Source: JACMME01 sp051005015 (GTDB taxonomy: Bacteria > Gemmatimonadota > Gemmatimonadetes > Gemmatimonadales > Gemmatimonadaceae). Taken from it: a DNA stretch of 14,274 nt. Position 1 is the stretch's first letter; each line of letters begins with the position of its first letter. The translations under genes were made by a program, and so were the position numbers. The notes below the pieces were generated by a model. That model made no database searches. It saw nothing but the letters and a program-made list of their open reading frames with translations, and had not been told where the DNA came from. This document shows, piece after piece, positions 1-7,306 of this stretch. The stretch is taken from assembly GCA_051005015.1 (NCBI GenBank), contig JBPCJT010000235.1, positions 1 to 14,274 on the forward strand, written 5' to 3'.

Positions 1-274
1 TGGCTAGCGAGGAGCGGCGCCAGTCGACTCGCGGCGCGCCGTCTCTGGGCGAGATGAGCACGAGCATATCGAGCGTGGCCGCGCCCTGCGGCCGCTCGTT
101 GATGACCTCGTCAAACGTGAAAATCGCCCACTTGCTCGGTCTGGCGTTCACGGCACCGCTGTCTGGCAATGTTTTCAGGAGAACCGGCGCCGCCTTATCC
201 TCCGGTCCGCCCGGTGGAGAGCCTTGCGAAGCGCAGCCGAGCGCGGCCGCCAGGATTATCAGGCGCGGCCGCAC
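1..274 (-). CDS. Ig-like (Big_5/SbsA-type) domain lipoprotein, 3' part missing
   Basis: This is the first 91 codons of a minus-strand gene that continues beyond the left edge. I chose the GTG at 274-272. Translation gives a short secretion signal: arginines at residues 2 and 4, a hydrophobic LIILAAAL core, and a lipobox-like ALGC with the lipidated cysteine at residue 14. It continues SQGSPPGGPEDKAAP, then LPDSGAVNARPSKWAIFTFDE. A PPGGP(E/D)D stretch after the lipid cysteine, followed by 'P.(D/N)SGAVN..P....F.F(D/N)E', is typical of envelope lipoproteins that begin with a bacterial Ig-like (Big_5) domain. These are probably surface or outer-membrane anchored; the family's specific role is unknown. 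The start overlaps the last 16 nt of valS, so translation is probably coupled to valS. An AAGG lies about 10 nt upstream of the GTG. The family call is from pattern recognition of the N terminus only. Confidence 0.72.
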   Translation of the reverse strand, partial: MRPRLIILAAALGCASQGSPPGGPEDKAAPVLLKTLPDSGAVNARPSKWAIFTFDEVINERPQGAATLDMLVLISPRDGAPRVDWRRSSLA

Positions 275-3027
275 AGGGTCTCGACCTTGCTCGTCAATTG
301 ATCCCGCCGCGCTTTCCACTCCCGTTGCTTCTCCTGCTCCGCAGAGATGACTGACGCGGGGGCGCGCGCGATGAATCGTTCGTTCGACAGGCGCTGGCTC
401 AACGAGTCGAGTTGCGCGGATAACTCAGCCAGCTCTGAGCGCAACCGCGCGCATTCCCGGCCGACGTCCACGGCCCCGGCAAGGGGAACGACTACTTCCC
501 AACCTTCCATCACGAGCGCGTGCGCAGCGACGCCATCCGGCGGCCGACTCGCCACGCTGACACGCGCCTTTACGAGACGACCAACAGTTTCCGCTATCTC
601 GGAGAGGGCGACTGAATCGATATCTGCGATTGTCACGAGGACGGCATCTATCCGCTTGCCGGGTGCCACGCCGTACTCGGCCCTGATTTGCCGAATGGCG
701 CTCACCAGCGAGCGCTCCAGGTTGAACGCATCCGCTCCGCTGCGCTTTCGGGTCGTGACTCGTGGCCATTCGGCTCGAGCCAGAGACTCGCCCTGCGTGC
801 GGCCGGGAAGCCGCTGCCACAACGTTTCCGTTATGAACGGCACAACCGGGTGCAGCAGCCGCAGCGTCTGATCGAACACATGCAGCAAGACAGCGCGCGC
901 GACATCGCGATCGGCAGAACCATCCGTCAGGCGTCCTTTCGCAGACTCTACGTACCAGTCCGCCAGCTCATTCCACGCAAAGCGACGCGCCGTCTCTACA
1001 TACTCGCTCAATCTCAATCCCTCGTACCGCTGCGCGGGCCGCCAGGCTCCGTCACCCGAGGGTTTCGCGGGTCCCAGCGCGGCGTCGCATTCCACGATCG
1101 CGTCATCGAGACGAGCGACGATCCATCGGTCCGAGCGCGACAGGCGCGAGTCATCGATATCCGCGAGTGCCTGCACCGGATCCGTGCCAATGTTGTGCAG
1201 CAGAAAGCGGCCGATGTTCCAGAGCTTGGTAGCGAAGTTGCGCCCGGGAGTAAAGGACTTCTCCAGGTCGTTCGGATCGAGAATGAGGTCCGCTCCCATC
1301 CCCATACCGGCTATCACGGTGTAACGCAGCGCGTCGGCGCCGTACAAGCCCACAACATCCAGCGGATCGATGCCGTTGCCAAGCGACTTGGACATTTTGA
1401 CGTGGTTCGCGTCGCGCACCGTCCCGTGCAAATACGCGGTATGGAATGGTGCGCGGCCCATGAATTCGTATCCCGCCATGATCATTCGCGCCACCCAGAA
1501 GAAAAGAATCTCCGGTGCGGTCACCAGCATGTCGGTGGGGTAAAAGGCGCGAAGATCGGGCGCTTCTTCATCCGGCCAACCCAATGTGGAGAACGGCCAG
1601 AGCCACGAAGAAAACCACGTGTCGAGCACGTCCTCATCCTGGTGCACTGGCCCGGCGCATCTTGGACATGCGGCGATGTCTGCCCGGCTGACGATGGTCT
1701 CCGGGCACCCGTCGCAGTACCAGACAGGAACGCGATGTCCCCACCAGAGCTGCCGCGAGATATTCCAGTCCCGGATATTCTCCATCCAGTTCGTGTACAC
1801 ACCCTCCCAACGCTCCGGAAGGATACGTACATCGCCACTCCGCACCGCAGCGAGCGCGGGACGGGCGAGGGGCGCCATGCTCACGAACCATTGATCAGAA
1901 AGGCGCGGCTCCACGATTGTGTCACAGCGGTAACAGTGACGCAGCGAATGCATGTGTGGTTCGACTTTGTCCAGGTGGCCCCCGCTCCGCAACATCTCCA
2001 CGATTCTGGAACGTACGTCAAAGCGGTCGAGCCCACGCAGCTCTTCCGGTACCCTTCCGGAAGCGATTGCAACCTCGTCCACCAGCCCATCAGGCGTAAT
2101 GACGACGGGCATCGGTAACGAGTGCCTCATGCCGACTTCGAAGTCGTTCGCATCGTGTGCCGGAGTTATCTTGACGGCGCCGCTTCCAAAAGCCGGGTCA
2201 GTGTACTCGTCCGCGATTATCGGGATCTCGACGTTCGCAATCGGCAGCGTCGCCATACGGCCGATCAGCTCGCTATACCGGTCGTCGTCAGGGTGCACGG
2301 CTATGGCCACATCTCCGAGCATCGTTTCCGGTCGCGTGGTCGCGACAGTAATCGAACTGCCGGAGCCATCGGCTAGCGCATAACGGATGTGGTACAGCTT
2401 GCCGGCCGCCTCCCGGTGTTCGGCTTCCTCATCGCTGAGCGATGTAAGGCAGCGCGGACACCAATGGATGACGCGGTGTCCGCGGTACACCAGCCCCTTT
2501 TCGTACAGTCGCACAAAAGCCTCGCGCACCGCGCGCGAGAGCTCAGGCGACAGCGTATAGGCGGTGCGTGACCAGTCGCAGGATGCTCCGATCGCCTCGA
2601 GCTGCCTGAGAATCGTGCCGCCGGTTTCGGCGACGAACGCAGTGGTTCGCGTGATGAACGCCTCGCGGCCGAGGTCGAATCGTGTTCGACCCTCCAACGC
2701 GAGCGACTTCTCCACGACATTTTGCGTCGCGATGCCCGCGTGATCCGTTCCCGGCACCCAGAGGGCTTCATCTCCCGCCATGCGCCGCCAGCGCACTATC
2801 ACATCCTGCACCGTGTTGTTCAGCCCGTGCCCCATGTGCAGCACAGCCGTGACATTGGGGGGAGGTATCACAATCGTGAACGGCGGGCGGTCACCGCCGT
2901 TACGTTCGGATCGGGTGGATTCGGCGTGAAGAACGCCCGCTGCGGCCCAGCGCGCATAGATGTCGCGCTCGATCGCGGCGGGATCGAATTGCGGGGCGAG
3001 CTCCGGCTCCCGAAGGCTGTTCGACAT
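259..3027 (-). CDS. valS: Valine--tRNA ligase (ValRS)
   Basis: Cytoplasmic class I aminoacyl-tRNA synthetase that charges tRNA-Val and edits mischarged threonine. At 922 residues it has normal family length. Visible landmarks are PPPNVTAVLHMGHG with the HMGH signature at residues 64-67, followed by WVPGTDHAGIATQ. The editing (CP1) domain spans roughly 220-360 and includes TTRPETMLGD and GTGAVKITPAHD-like GSGAVKITPAHDANDF. Cysteine pairs at WCPRC (189-193) and 438-457 look like zinc-binding knuckles. DVLDTWFSSWLWPF is followed by NHVKMSKSLGN, with KMSKS at 544-548. An anticodon-binding helical domain and a charged C-terminal coiled coil (about 855-922) complete it. An insert of about 19 residues (about 652-670) sits in the anticodon-binding domain. 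The start ATG has no clear Shine-Dalgarno sequence. The gene lies 75 nt downstream of the BON-domain gene on the same strand, and its end overlaps the lipoprotein gene. Confidence 0.98.
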   Translation of the reverse strand: MSNSLREPELAPQFDPAAIERDIYARWAAAGVLHAESTRSERNGGDRPPFTIVIPPPNVTAVLHMGHGLNNTVQDVIVRWRRMAGDEALWVPGTDHAGIATQNVVEKSLALEGRTRFDLGREAFITRTTAFVAETGGTILRQLEAIGASCDWSRTAYTLSPELSRAVREAFVRLYEKGLVYRGHRVIHWCPRCLTSLSDEEAEHREAAGKLYHIRYALADGSGSSITVATTRPETMLGDVAIAVHPDDDRYSELIGRMATLPIANVEIPIIADEYTDPAFGSGAVKITPAHDANDFEVGMRHSLPMPVVITPDGLVDEVAIASGRVPEELRGLDRFDVRSRIVEMLRSGGHLDKVEPHMHSLRHCYRCDTIVEPRLSDQWFVSMAPLARPALAAVRSGDVRILPERWEGVYTNWMENIRDWNISRQLWWGHRVPVWYCDGCPETIVSRADIAACPRCAGPVHQDEDVLDTWFSSWLWPFSTLGWPDEEAPDLRAFYPTDMLVTAPEILFFWVARMIMAGYEFMGRAPFHTAYLHGTVRDANHVKMSKSLGNGIDPLDVVGLYGADALRYTVIAGMGMGADLILDPNDLEKSFTPGRNFATKLWNIGRFLLHNIGTDPVQALADIDDSRLSRSDRWIVARLDDAIVECDAALGPAKPSGDGAWRPAQRYEGLRLSEYVETARRFAWNELADWYVESAKGRLTDGSADRDVARAVLLHVFDQTLRLLHPVVPFITETLWQRLPGRTQGESLARAEWPRVTTRKRSGADAFNLERSLVSAIRQIRAEYGVAPGKRIDAVLVTIADIDSVALSEIAETVGRLVKARVSVASRPPDGVAAHALVMEGWEVVVPLAGAVDVGRECARLRSELAELSAQLDSLSQRLSNERFIARAPASVISAEQEKQREWKARRDQLTSKVETLCGRA

Positions 3028-3071
3028 GAGAGCCGTAAGCTAACCGGCCGAAAAAGAGGGTGGGAAGGCGC

Positions 3072-3114
3072 GCGCTAAATAGCGCCCGTTCCCGAAAGGG
3101 CGTTAATCGGGCGC
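3072..3114 (-). other. Two adjacent GC-rich inverted repeats in the BON-valS gap
   Basis: GCGCCCG (3082-3088) is the inverse of CGGGCGC (3108-3114), with CCCGAAAGGG (a GAAA-loop mini-hairpin) inside. GCGCT/AGCGC (3072-3076 and 3081-3085) forms a second, mutually exclusive 5-bp stem. They straddle the stop codon of the BON gene and precede valS. Neither is followed by a T tract on the minus strand, so an intrinsic terminator is not shown. They could attenuate or process a BON-valS transcript, or be chance in GC-rich DNA. Confidence 0.25.
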
Positions 3115-3915
3115 CTGATCGGCCACGTGGTCGGCTTTCGGTACCCCGCTTGGGGACACCGCACTCCCGCCGGTACGATCGCCACGCGTCTTTTTCTTGG
3201 CCCGCTCACGCCGCTCGGCGATTCCGGACGTTGGTTCAGCGGCGTTCCGTATCGCTTCTGTTTCATCCAGCCACTTCTCTTCGATTTCAGGCTTGGGATC
3301 CGCGTGCCGGTCGTATTCCGCCGAGTTACCCTGGCGGCGCCGTCCCGTTCCCACGTGTTGGCCCTCCCACTGGGCCTGGGTCAGAGATGGGTCCCCCGCG
3401 GCGGCGCGTCTGGCGTTCTCCTCGAATAGCTCTTCCTCGTCACCGATAACCAGCCGGTTCACGACCGTCTCGACGCCGGGCACGCCGCGCGCAATCGTCA
3501 ACGCATGCCTGGATTCATCTTCGACATCTACCCAGCCGCTGAGCTCGATGATGCCATCGCCAATCGCTCCGATGTCCACGGCGCGCTCGGCAAGTATTGG
3601 ATCGTTGCGGAAGGCCTCCAGCACGCGGTCCTCCAGCGCTGCGTTTTCGTCCGGCTCCTCCTCAAAATCGTCCTCCTCCATTCCAAAAACCTCGTCGTCG
3701 CCAAGCGCGGCAAGCGCGGCTTCGCGGTCGGCTTCAGGATCTGCAAGGGATCCGAAGCCGAATCGCTCACGTAAGCGCTCGGTGAGTGCGGACACTCCTC
3801 CCACTTTCTGCGCAACCACGACGCCGACCGCAAATCCGGCGAGCGCGCCGATTGTCAGTCCCGCGAGAGTGCGGCCGAGTGAATCATCTTCATCGCGATA
3901 TCGAAATGGAGGCAT
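3103..3915 (-). CDS. BON-domain protein with N-terminal membrane segment
   Basis: A 270-residue protein. The N terminus (MPPFRYRDEDDS) is followed by a glycine-rich hydrophobic segment at about 15-36 (AGLTIGALAGFAVGVVVAQ), like that of YtxH-type membrane-anchored proteins. A very acidic linker follows at about 72-92 (GDDEVFGMEEDDFEEEPDE). Residues 93-157 match a BON domain: DRVLEAFRNDP, then the IELSGWVDVEDE turn, then GVPGVETVVNRL. BON domains occur in periplasmic and envelope proteins such as OsmY, where they are thought to bind membranes. The remaining 110 residues are charged, low in hydrophobics and probably disordered. The start is supported by ACAAGG (minus strand, 3928-3923) 7 nt upstream of the ATG. 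It diverges from thrS and is followed by valS 75 nt downstream. The biological role is unknown; envelope maintenance is an inference. Confidence 0.85.
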   Translation of the reverse strand: MPPFRYRDEDDSLGRTLAGLTIGALAGFAVGVVVAQKVGGVSALTERLRERFGFGSLADPEADREAALAALGDDEVFGMEEDDFEEEPDENAALEDRVLEAFRNDPILAERAVDIGAIGDGIIELSGWVDVEDESRHALTIARGVPGVETVVNRLVIGDEEELFEENARRAAAGDPSLTQAQWEGQHVGTGRRRQGNSAEYDRHADPKPEIEEKWLDETEAIRNAAEPTSGIAERRERAKKKTRGDRTGGSAVSPSGVPKADHVADQAPD

Positions 3916-4059
3916 GTGCGGACCTTGTGGCGGTGGTCATCTTGTGGCGATAGCTTTCACGCATCACTGAACAATATCGCGTGGTGTGGGGGCACACGAG
4001 GGTAGCAAGAAAAAGGCCACCCACGTCACCTTGGCGCGCACGCCATTTTCCCTGCTGCA
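3916..4059. promoter_or_regulatory. Divergent intergenic region between BON gene and thrS
   Basis: This 144-bp gap must carry the promoters for the minus-strand BON gene and the plus-strand thrS run, because both genes point away from it. It contains a short perfect stem, GTGTG-GGGG-CACAC (3984-3997). I see no convincing -35/-10 pair on either strand. There is no T-box leader: the gap is short and no TGGNACC-type antiterminator sequence or terminator with a T run is visible. Confidence 0.5.
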
Positions 4060-6069
4060 ATGATAGATAGCCCAGCACATTCAGAAATCGTTTTGACGCT
4101 TCCGGACGGCACCACGCGGACGGTAAAGCGCGACACCTTGCCGCGTGAAGTCGTCGGTTCCATCGGCGCCGGGCTGCTGCGCGCCGCCATTGCCGTTAGC
4201 GTCGATGGCGACGTCCAGGATCTCGTCACTCCGCTTCGGGAAGGAGGATCTTTCAGGGTACTCACCGAGCGCGATGCTGACGGAGGCGCGCAATCTCCGG
4301 CGCTCGGTGTGCTGCGCCATTCCGCCGCGCATGTGCTCGCCACGGCCGTGCGCAGGTTGCGCCCGGATGCCAAGATCGGGTTCGGCCCCGCTATCGAGGA
4401 TGGATTCTATTACGACTTCGAGGTTGCCGCGCCCTTCACACCTGAGGATCTGGCTGCATTCGAGAAGGAGATGCGGAGTGTGGCCGCGGAGCGTTTCCCC
4501 TTCCAACGCGAGGAAGTGAGCCGGCAGGAAGCTGAAAAGCGGTTCGCCGGCGACCCTCTCAAGCTCGAGCGACTGTCGGAGTTGGGCGACGATGAGGTCA
4601 TATCCATCTACACGGATGGTCCGTTTATCGATCTGTGCCGCGGACCGCACGTCCAGGACACCGGCTATCTGAAACACTTCAAGTTGCTGCATGCCTCCGC
4701 AGCGTACTGGCGTGGCGACGAGAAGCGCCAGGTTCTCCAGAGGATCTACGGTACAGCGTGGTTCAGGAAAGAGGACCTCGACGCGCATCTGCATCGACTG
4801 GAAGAAGCAAAAAAGCGTGACCATCGCGTGCTCGGCCAGGCTCTCGACCTGTTCTCCGCAGACCAGCGGGTGGGACCGGGTCTTATTTTATGGCATCCAC
4901 GGGGCGCGATAATTCGCAACGAAATCGAGACCTTCGAAAAGGACCTGATCCTCCGGCACGGGTATGATCTCGTTTTCACGCCGCACATAGTGAGCGAGAA
5001 ACTCTTCCACATCTCCGGACATCTCGTCAACTTCAAGGATGGCATGTTCGCCTCGATGGACGTCGAGGGCAGCGCCTACCGGCCCAAGCCGATGAACTGC
5101 CCCGGCCACATCTGCATATATGAGTCGAAGCAGCGTTCCTACCGCGATCTTCCAATTCGCTACGCGGAGTTCGGAACGGTGTATCGCTACGAGCGCAGTG
5201 GCGTTCTGCACGGCATGCTCCGGGTGCGCGGCTTCACTCAGGACGATGCGCATGTATTCTGTACGCCTTCCCAGGTTCCGGGCGAAATCGAGCGTTTGCT
5301 GGATCTGGTCGGTGAAATGCTTCGCGTCTTCGGCTACCCGTATACCATCGAGTTGGCAACCAGGCCCGAGAATGCGCTTGGCAGGGAGGAAATGTGGAGC
5401 GAGGCGATCGAGACACTCGCGGGGGTGCTGAAGGCGCGTGGGCAGGCGTACACGGTCGATGAGGGTGGGGGGGCTTTCTACGGTCCCAAGCTCGACTTCA
5501 AGCTCATCGACGCAATCGGACGAAAGTGGCAGGGGCCTACCGTTCAGCTTGACTTCAATCTTCCGGAACGCTTCGGCCTCGAGTATGTGGGTGAGGACAA
5601 TGCCCGCCACAGGCCGATCATGCTGCACCGTGTGCTCGTCGGATCGATGGAGCGCTTCGTGGGCGGGCTGATCGAACACTTTGCGGGGGCGTTTCCCGTC
5701 TGGGTCGCGCCGGAGCAGGTGCGCGTGTTACCGATCACCGCTGCCGAGTCGGGTGTCGCGGGGGAAATTGCAAACCGTTTGAAGCAGGAGGGAATTCGCG
5801 CTCACCTGGACGCGCGTTCCGAAACGCTCAAGTACCGTGTCGCCGAAGGCGCCCGGATGAAGATTCCCTACATGCTGGTGATAGGAAAACGCGAGGCGCA
5901 GGATGGCACGGTAGCGGTGAACATTCGCGGTGCGGGGAAGGAGCAGAAACCTTTGTCCATGCAGGCAGGCGACTTCATCGCGCGAGTGAGGGAAGAGATC
6001 TCCACGCGAGCCGTCGAGCTGAGCATCAGGGCGACACCGGTCGCGCGTGGCGAAACCAACCCACCGTAG
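4060..6069 (+). CDS. thrS: Threonine--tRNA ligase (ThrRS)
   Basis: Cytoplasmic class II synthetase that charges tRNA-Thr and hydrolyses Ser-tRNA-Thr. At 669 residues it has all four bacterial domains. The TGS domain is at about 8-70 (VLTLPDGTTR...). The editing domain contains the HxxxH motif (H87, H91) and C193/H197 in DLCRGPHVQD, so the editing site looks intact. The catalytic core has MNCPGH with zinc ligand C347, the motif 2 region YRYERSGVLHGMLRVRGFTQDDAH (R about 377, zinc ligand H398), the DEGGGAFYGPK loop and MLHR with H523. The C-terminal anticodon-binding domain starts near 550 (WVAPEQVRVLPI). About 20 extra residues extend past the usual end. The ATG fits the family N terminus but has no recognisable Shine-Dalgarno sequence. 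The gene heads the plus-strand run, with the thiolase 15 nt downstream. A run of seven G (5467-5473) lies in the DEGGG codons and the frame is intact. Confidence 0.98.
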   Translation: MIDSPAHSEIVLTLPDGTTRTVKRDTLPREVVGSIGAGLLRAAIAVSVDGDVQDLVTPLREGGSFRVLTERDADGGAQSPALGVLRHSAAHVLATAVRRLRPDAKIGFGPAIEDGFYYDFEVAAPFTPEDLAAFEKEMRSVAAERFPFQREEVSRQEAEKRFAGDPLKLERLSELGDDEVISIYTDGPFIDLCRGPHVQDTGYLKHFKLLHASAAYWRGDEKRQVLQRIYGTAWFRKEDLDAHLHRLEEAKKRDHRVLGQALDLFSADQRVGPGLILWHPRGAIIRNEIETFEKDLILRHGYDLVFTPHIVSEKLFHISGHLVNFKDGMFASMDVEGSAYRPKPMNCPGHICIYESKQRSYRDLPIRYAEFGTVYRYERSGVLHGMLRVRGFTQDDAHVFCTPSQVPGEIERLLDLVGEMLRVFGYPYTIELATRPENALGREEMWSEAIETLAGVLKARGQAYTVDEGGGAFYGPKLDFKLIDAIGRKWQGPTVQLDFNLPERFGLEYVGEDNARHRPIMLHRVLVGSMERFVGGLIEHFAGAFPVWVAPEQVRVLPITAAESGVAGEIANRLKQEGIRAHLDARSETLKYRVAEGARMKIPYMLVIGKREAQDGTVAVNIRGAGKEQKPLSMQAGDFIARVREEISTRAVELSIRATPVARGETNPP

Positions 6070-6084
6070 ACTAGGTTTGTTTCC

Positions 6085-7290
6085 ATGCCATCTCGCACTC
6101 CAGTGATAGTCGCCGCAGCGCGCACACCGATCGGGAAATTCCTTGGCACGCTCTCATCGCTGCCGGCCCCCGAGCTTGGCGCTGTCGCGATTCGCGAGGC
6201 GCTCAAGCGGTCCGGAATCGGTTCTGAGGATGTCGAAGAAGTCATCATGGGAAACGTCGTTCAGGCCGGTGTTGGCCAGGCCCCTGCGCGACAGGCCGCG
6301 GTGCGCGCGGGTCTTCCATCCAACGTGTCCGCACTCACGATAAACAAGGTCTGTGGATCGGGACTCAAGGCCGTGATGCTCGCCGCACAGGGCATCAAGG
6401 CCGGCGATAACCGTGTGGTTATTGCCGGTGGACAGGAGTCCATGTCCAACGCGCCGTACTACGTGTACGGTATGCGGAACGGTGTCAAGCTGGGCGACCA
6501 GCAACTGGTGGATGGCGTGATAAGGGATGGGCTGTGGTGCTCGTTCTGCGACGTGCATATGGGCGTGCACGCGGAATACACCGCCAGGAAGGCGGGCGTG
6601 TCTCGCGAAATGCAGGATGAGTTCGCCGTATCATCACATACGAAGGCCTCCGCCGCGATACAGAGTGGCAAATTCAAAAAGGAGATCGTTACCGTCGAGG
6701 TGCCGGGTCGCAAAGGTCCGACGGTCGTGGACACCGATGAGGGACCGAGAAAGGACACCTCCGTCGAAAGCCTGCGAAAGCTCAAGCCGGCGTTTGGCAG
6801 CGACGGAGTAGCGGCTGACACACTGAGCGTTACCGCCGGCAACGCATCTTCGCTCAACGACGGCGCCTCGGCCATCGTGGTCGTATCTGAAGAGTACGCG
6901 CTCGCGCACGGGCTTGCGATCCTCGCGCGAATCACGGCCTACGCCACGGGGGCGACCGATCCACAGGATCTTTTTTTCGCGCCCGTTTACGCCGTACGGA
7001 ACCTCATGAAGAAGCACGGGACCGCGATTCGCGACTACGACCTAATCGAGGCCAACGAAGCCTTCGCGGCGCAGGCCCTCGCGAATGGACAGGAGCTCAA
7101 GTGGGATTGGGATCGCGTAAACGTCAATGGTGGCGCGATCGCGCTGGGGCATCCGATTGGCGCCAGCGGGGCTCGAGTGCTCACGACGCTGCTATACGCC
7201 ATGGCAGACCGGGACGCGCAGACCGGGCTTGCAACGTTGTGTCTGGGTGGTGGCGATGCGGTGGCTCTCAGCGTGGAGCGGATGAATTGA
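6085..7290 (+). CDS. Acetyl-CoA C-acetyltransferase (thiolase II)
   Basis: Thiolase catalysing reversible condensation of two acetyl-CoA to acetoacetyl-CoA, or thiolysis of short 3-oxoacyl-CoA. Its 401 residues are normal length. The N terminus reads PVIVAAARTPIGKF. The nucleophile is C90 in NKVCGSGLKAV, followed by GGQESMSNAPYY. The NEAF motif has N324, GGAIALGHPIGASG has H356, and the second catalytic cysteine is C386 in ATLCLGGGDAVAL. After CxGGG, most family members have M/Q-G; here it is D-A. Cytoplasmic enzyme of beta-oxidation, butyrate or polyhydroxybutyrate metabolism. The substrate class (acetoacetyl-CoA versus longer chains) is inferred from overall similarity to AtoB/PhaA/ThlA-type sequences. 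It begins 15 nt after thrS and is followed 16 nt later by the CPBP protease gene, so co-transcription is likely. Confidence 0.95.
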   Translation: MPSRTPVIVAAARTPIGKFLGTLSSLPAPELGAVAIREALKRSGIGSEDVEEVIMGNVVQAGVGQAPARQAAVRAGLPSNVSALTINKVCGSGLKAVMLAAQGIKAGDNRVVIAGGQESMSNAPYYVYGMRNGVKLGDQQLVDGVIRDGLWCSFCDVHMGVHAEYTARKAGVSREMQDEFAVSSHTKASAAIQSGKFKKEIVTVEVPGRKGPTVVDTDEGPRKDTSVESLRKLKPAFGSDGVAADTLSVTAGNASSLNDGASAIVVVSEEYALAHGLAILARITAYATGATDPQDLFFAPVYAVRNLMKKHGTAIRDYDLIEANEAFAAQALANGQELKWDWDRVNVNGGAIALGHPIGASGARVLTTLLYAMADRDAQTGLATLCLGGGDAVALSVERMN

Positions 7291-7306
7291 TTCCAGGCAC
7301 GACCGC

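Noticed and set aside
688..2118. 476-codon open frame on the plus strand opposite valS
   Set aside because: It lies wholly antisense to a clear ValRS. Its translation is arginine- and histidine-rich with no recognisable domain, as expected for a shadow frame in GC-rich DNA.
3197..3970. 257-codon open frame on the plus strand opposite the BON gene
   Set aside because: Serine-rich, low-complexity translation is the mirror of the acidic BON-protein codons. No start signal or domain is visible.
3916..4059. Possible T-box leader ahead of thrS
   Set aside because: The gap is too short and lacks the T-box sequence and a terminator/antiterminator pair.
5467..5473. Run of seven G in thrS as a possible frameshift or phase-variation site
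   Set aside because: The frame is intact, the run encodes the conserved DEGGG loop, and phase variation of an essential synthetase is implausible.
4081..5679. Long minus-strand frames opposite thrS (4081-4824 and 4888-5679)
   Set aside because: They are fully antisense to ThrRS, with no ribosome binding site or recognisable domain.
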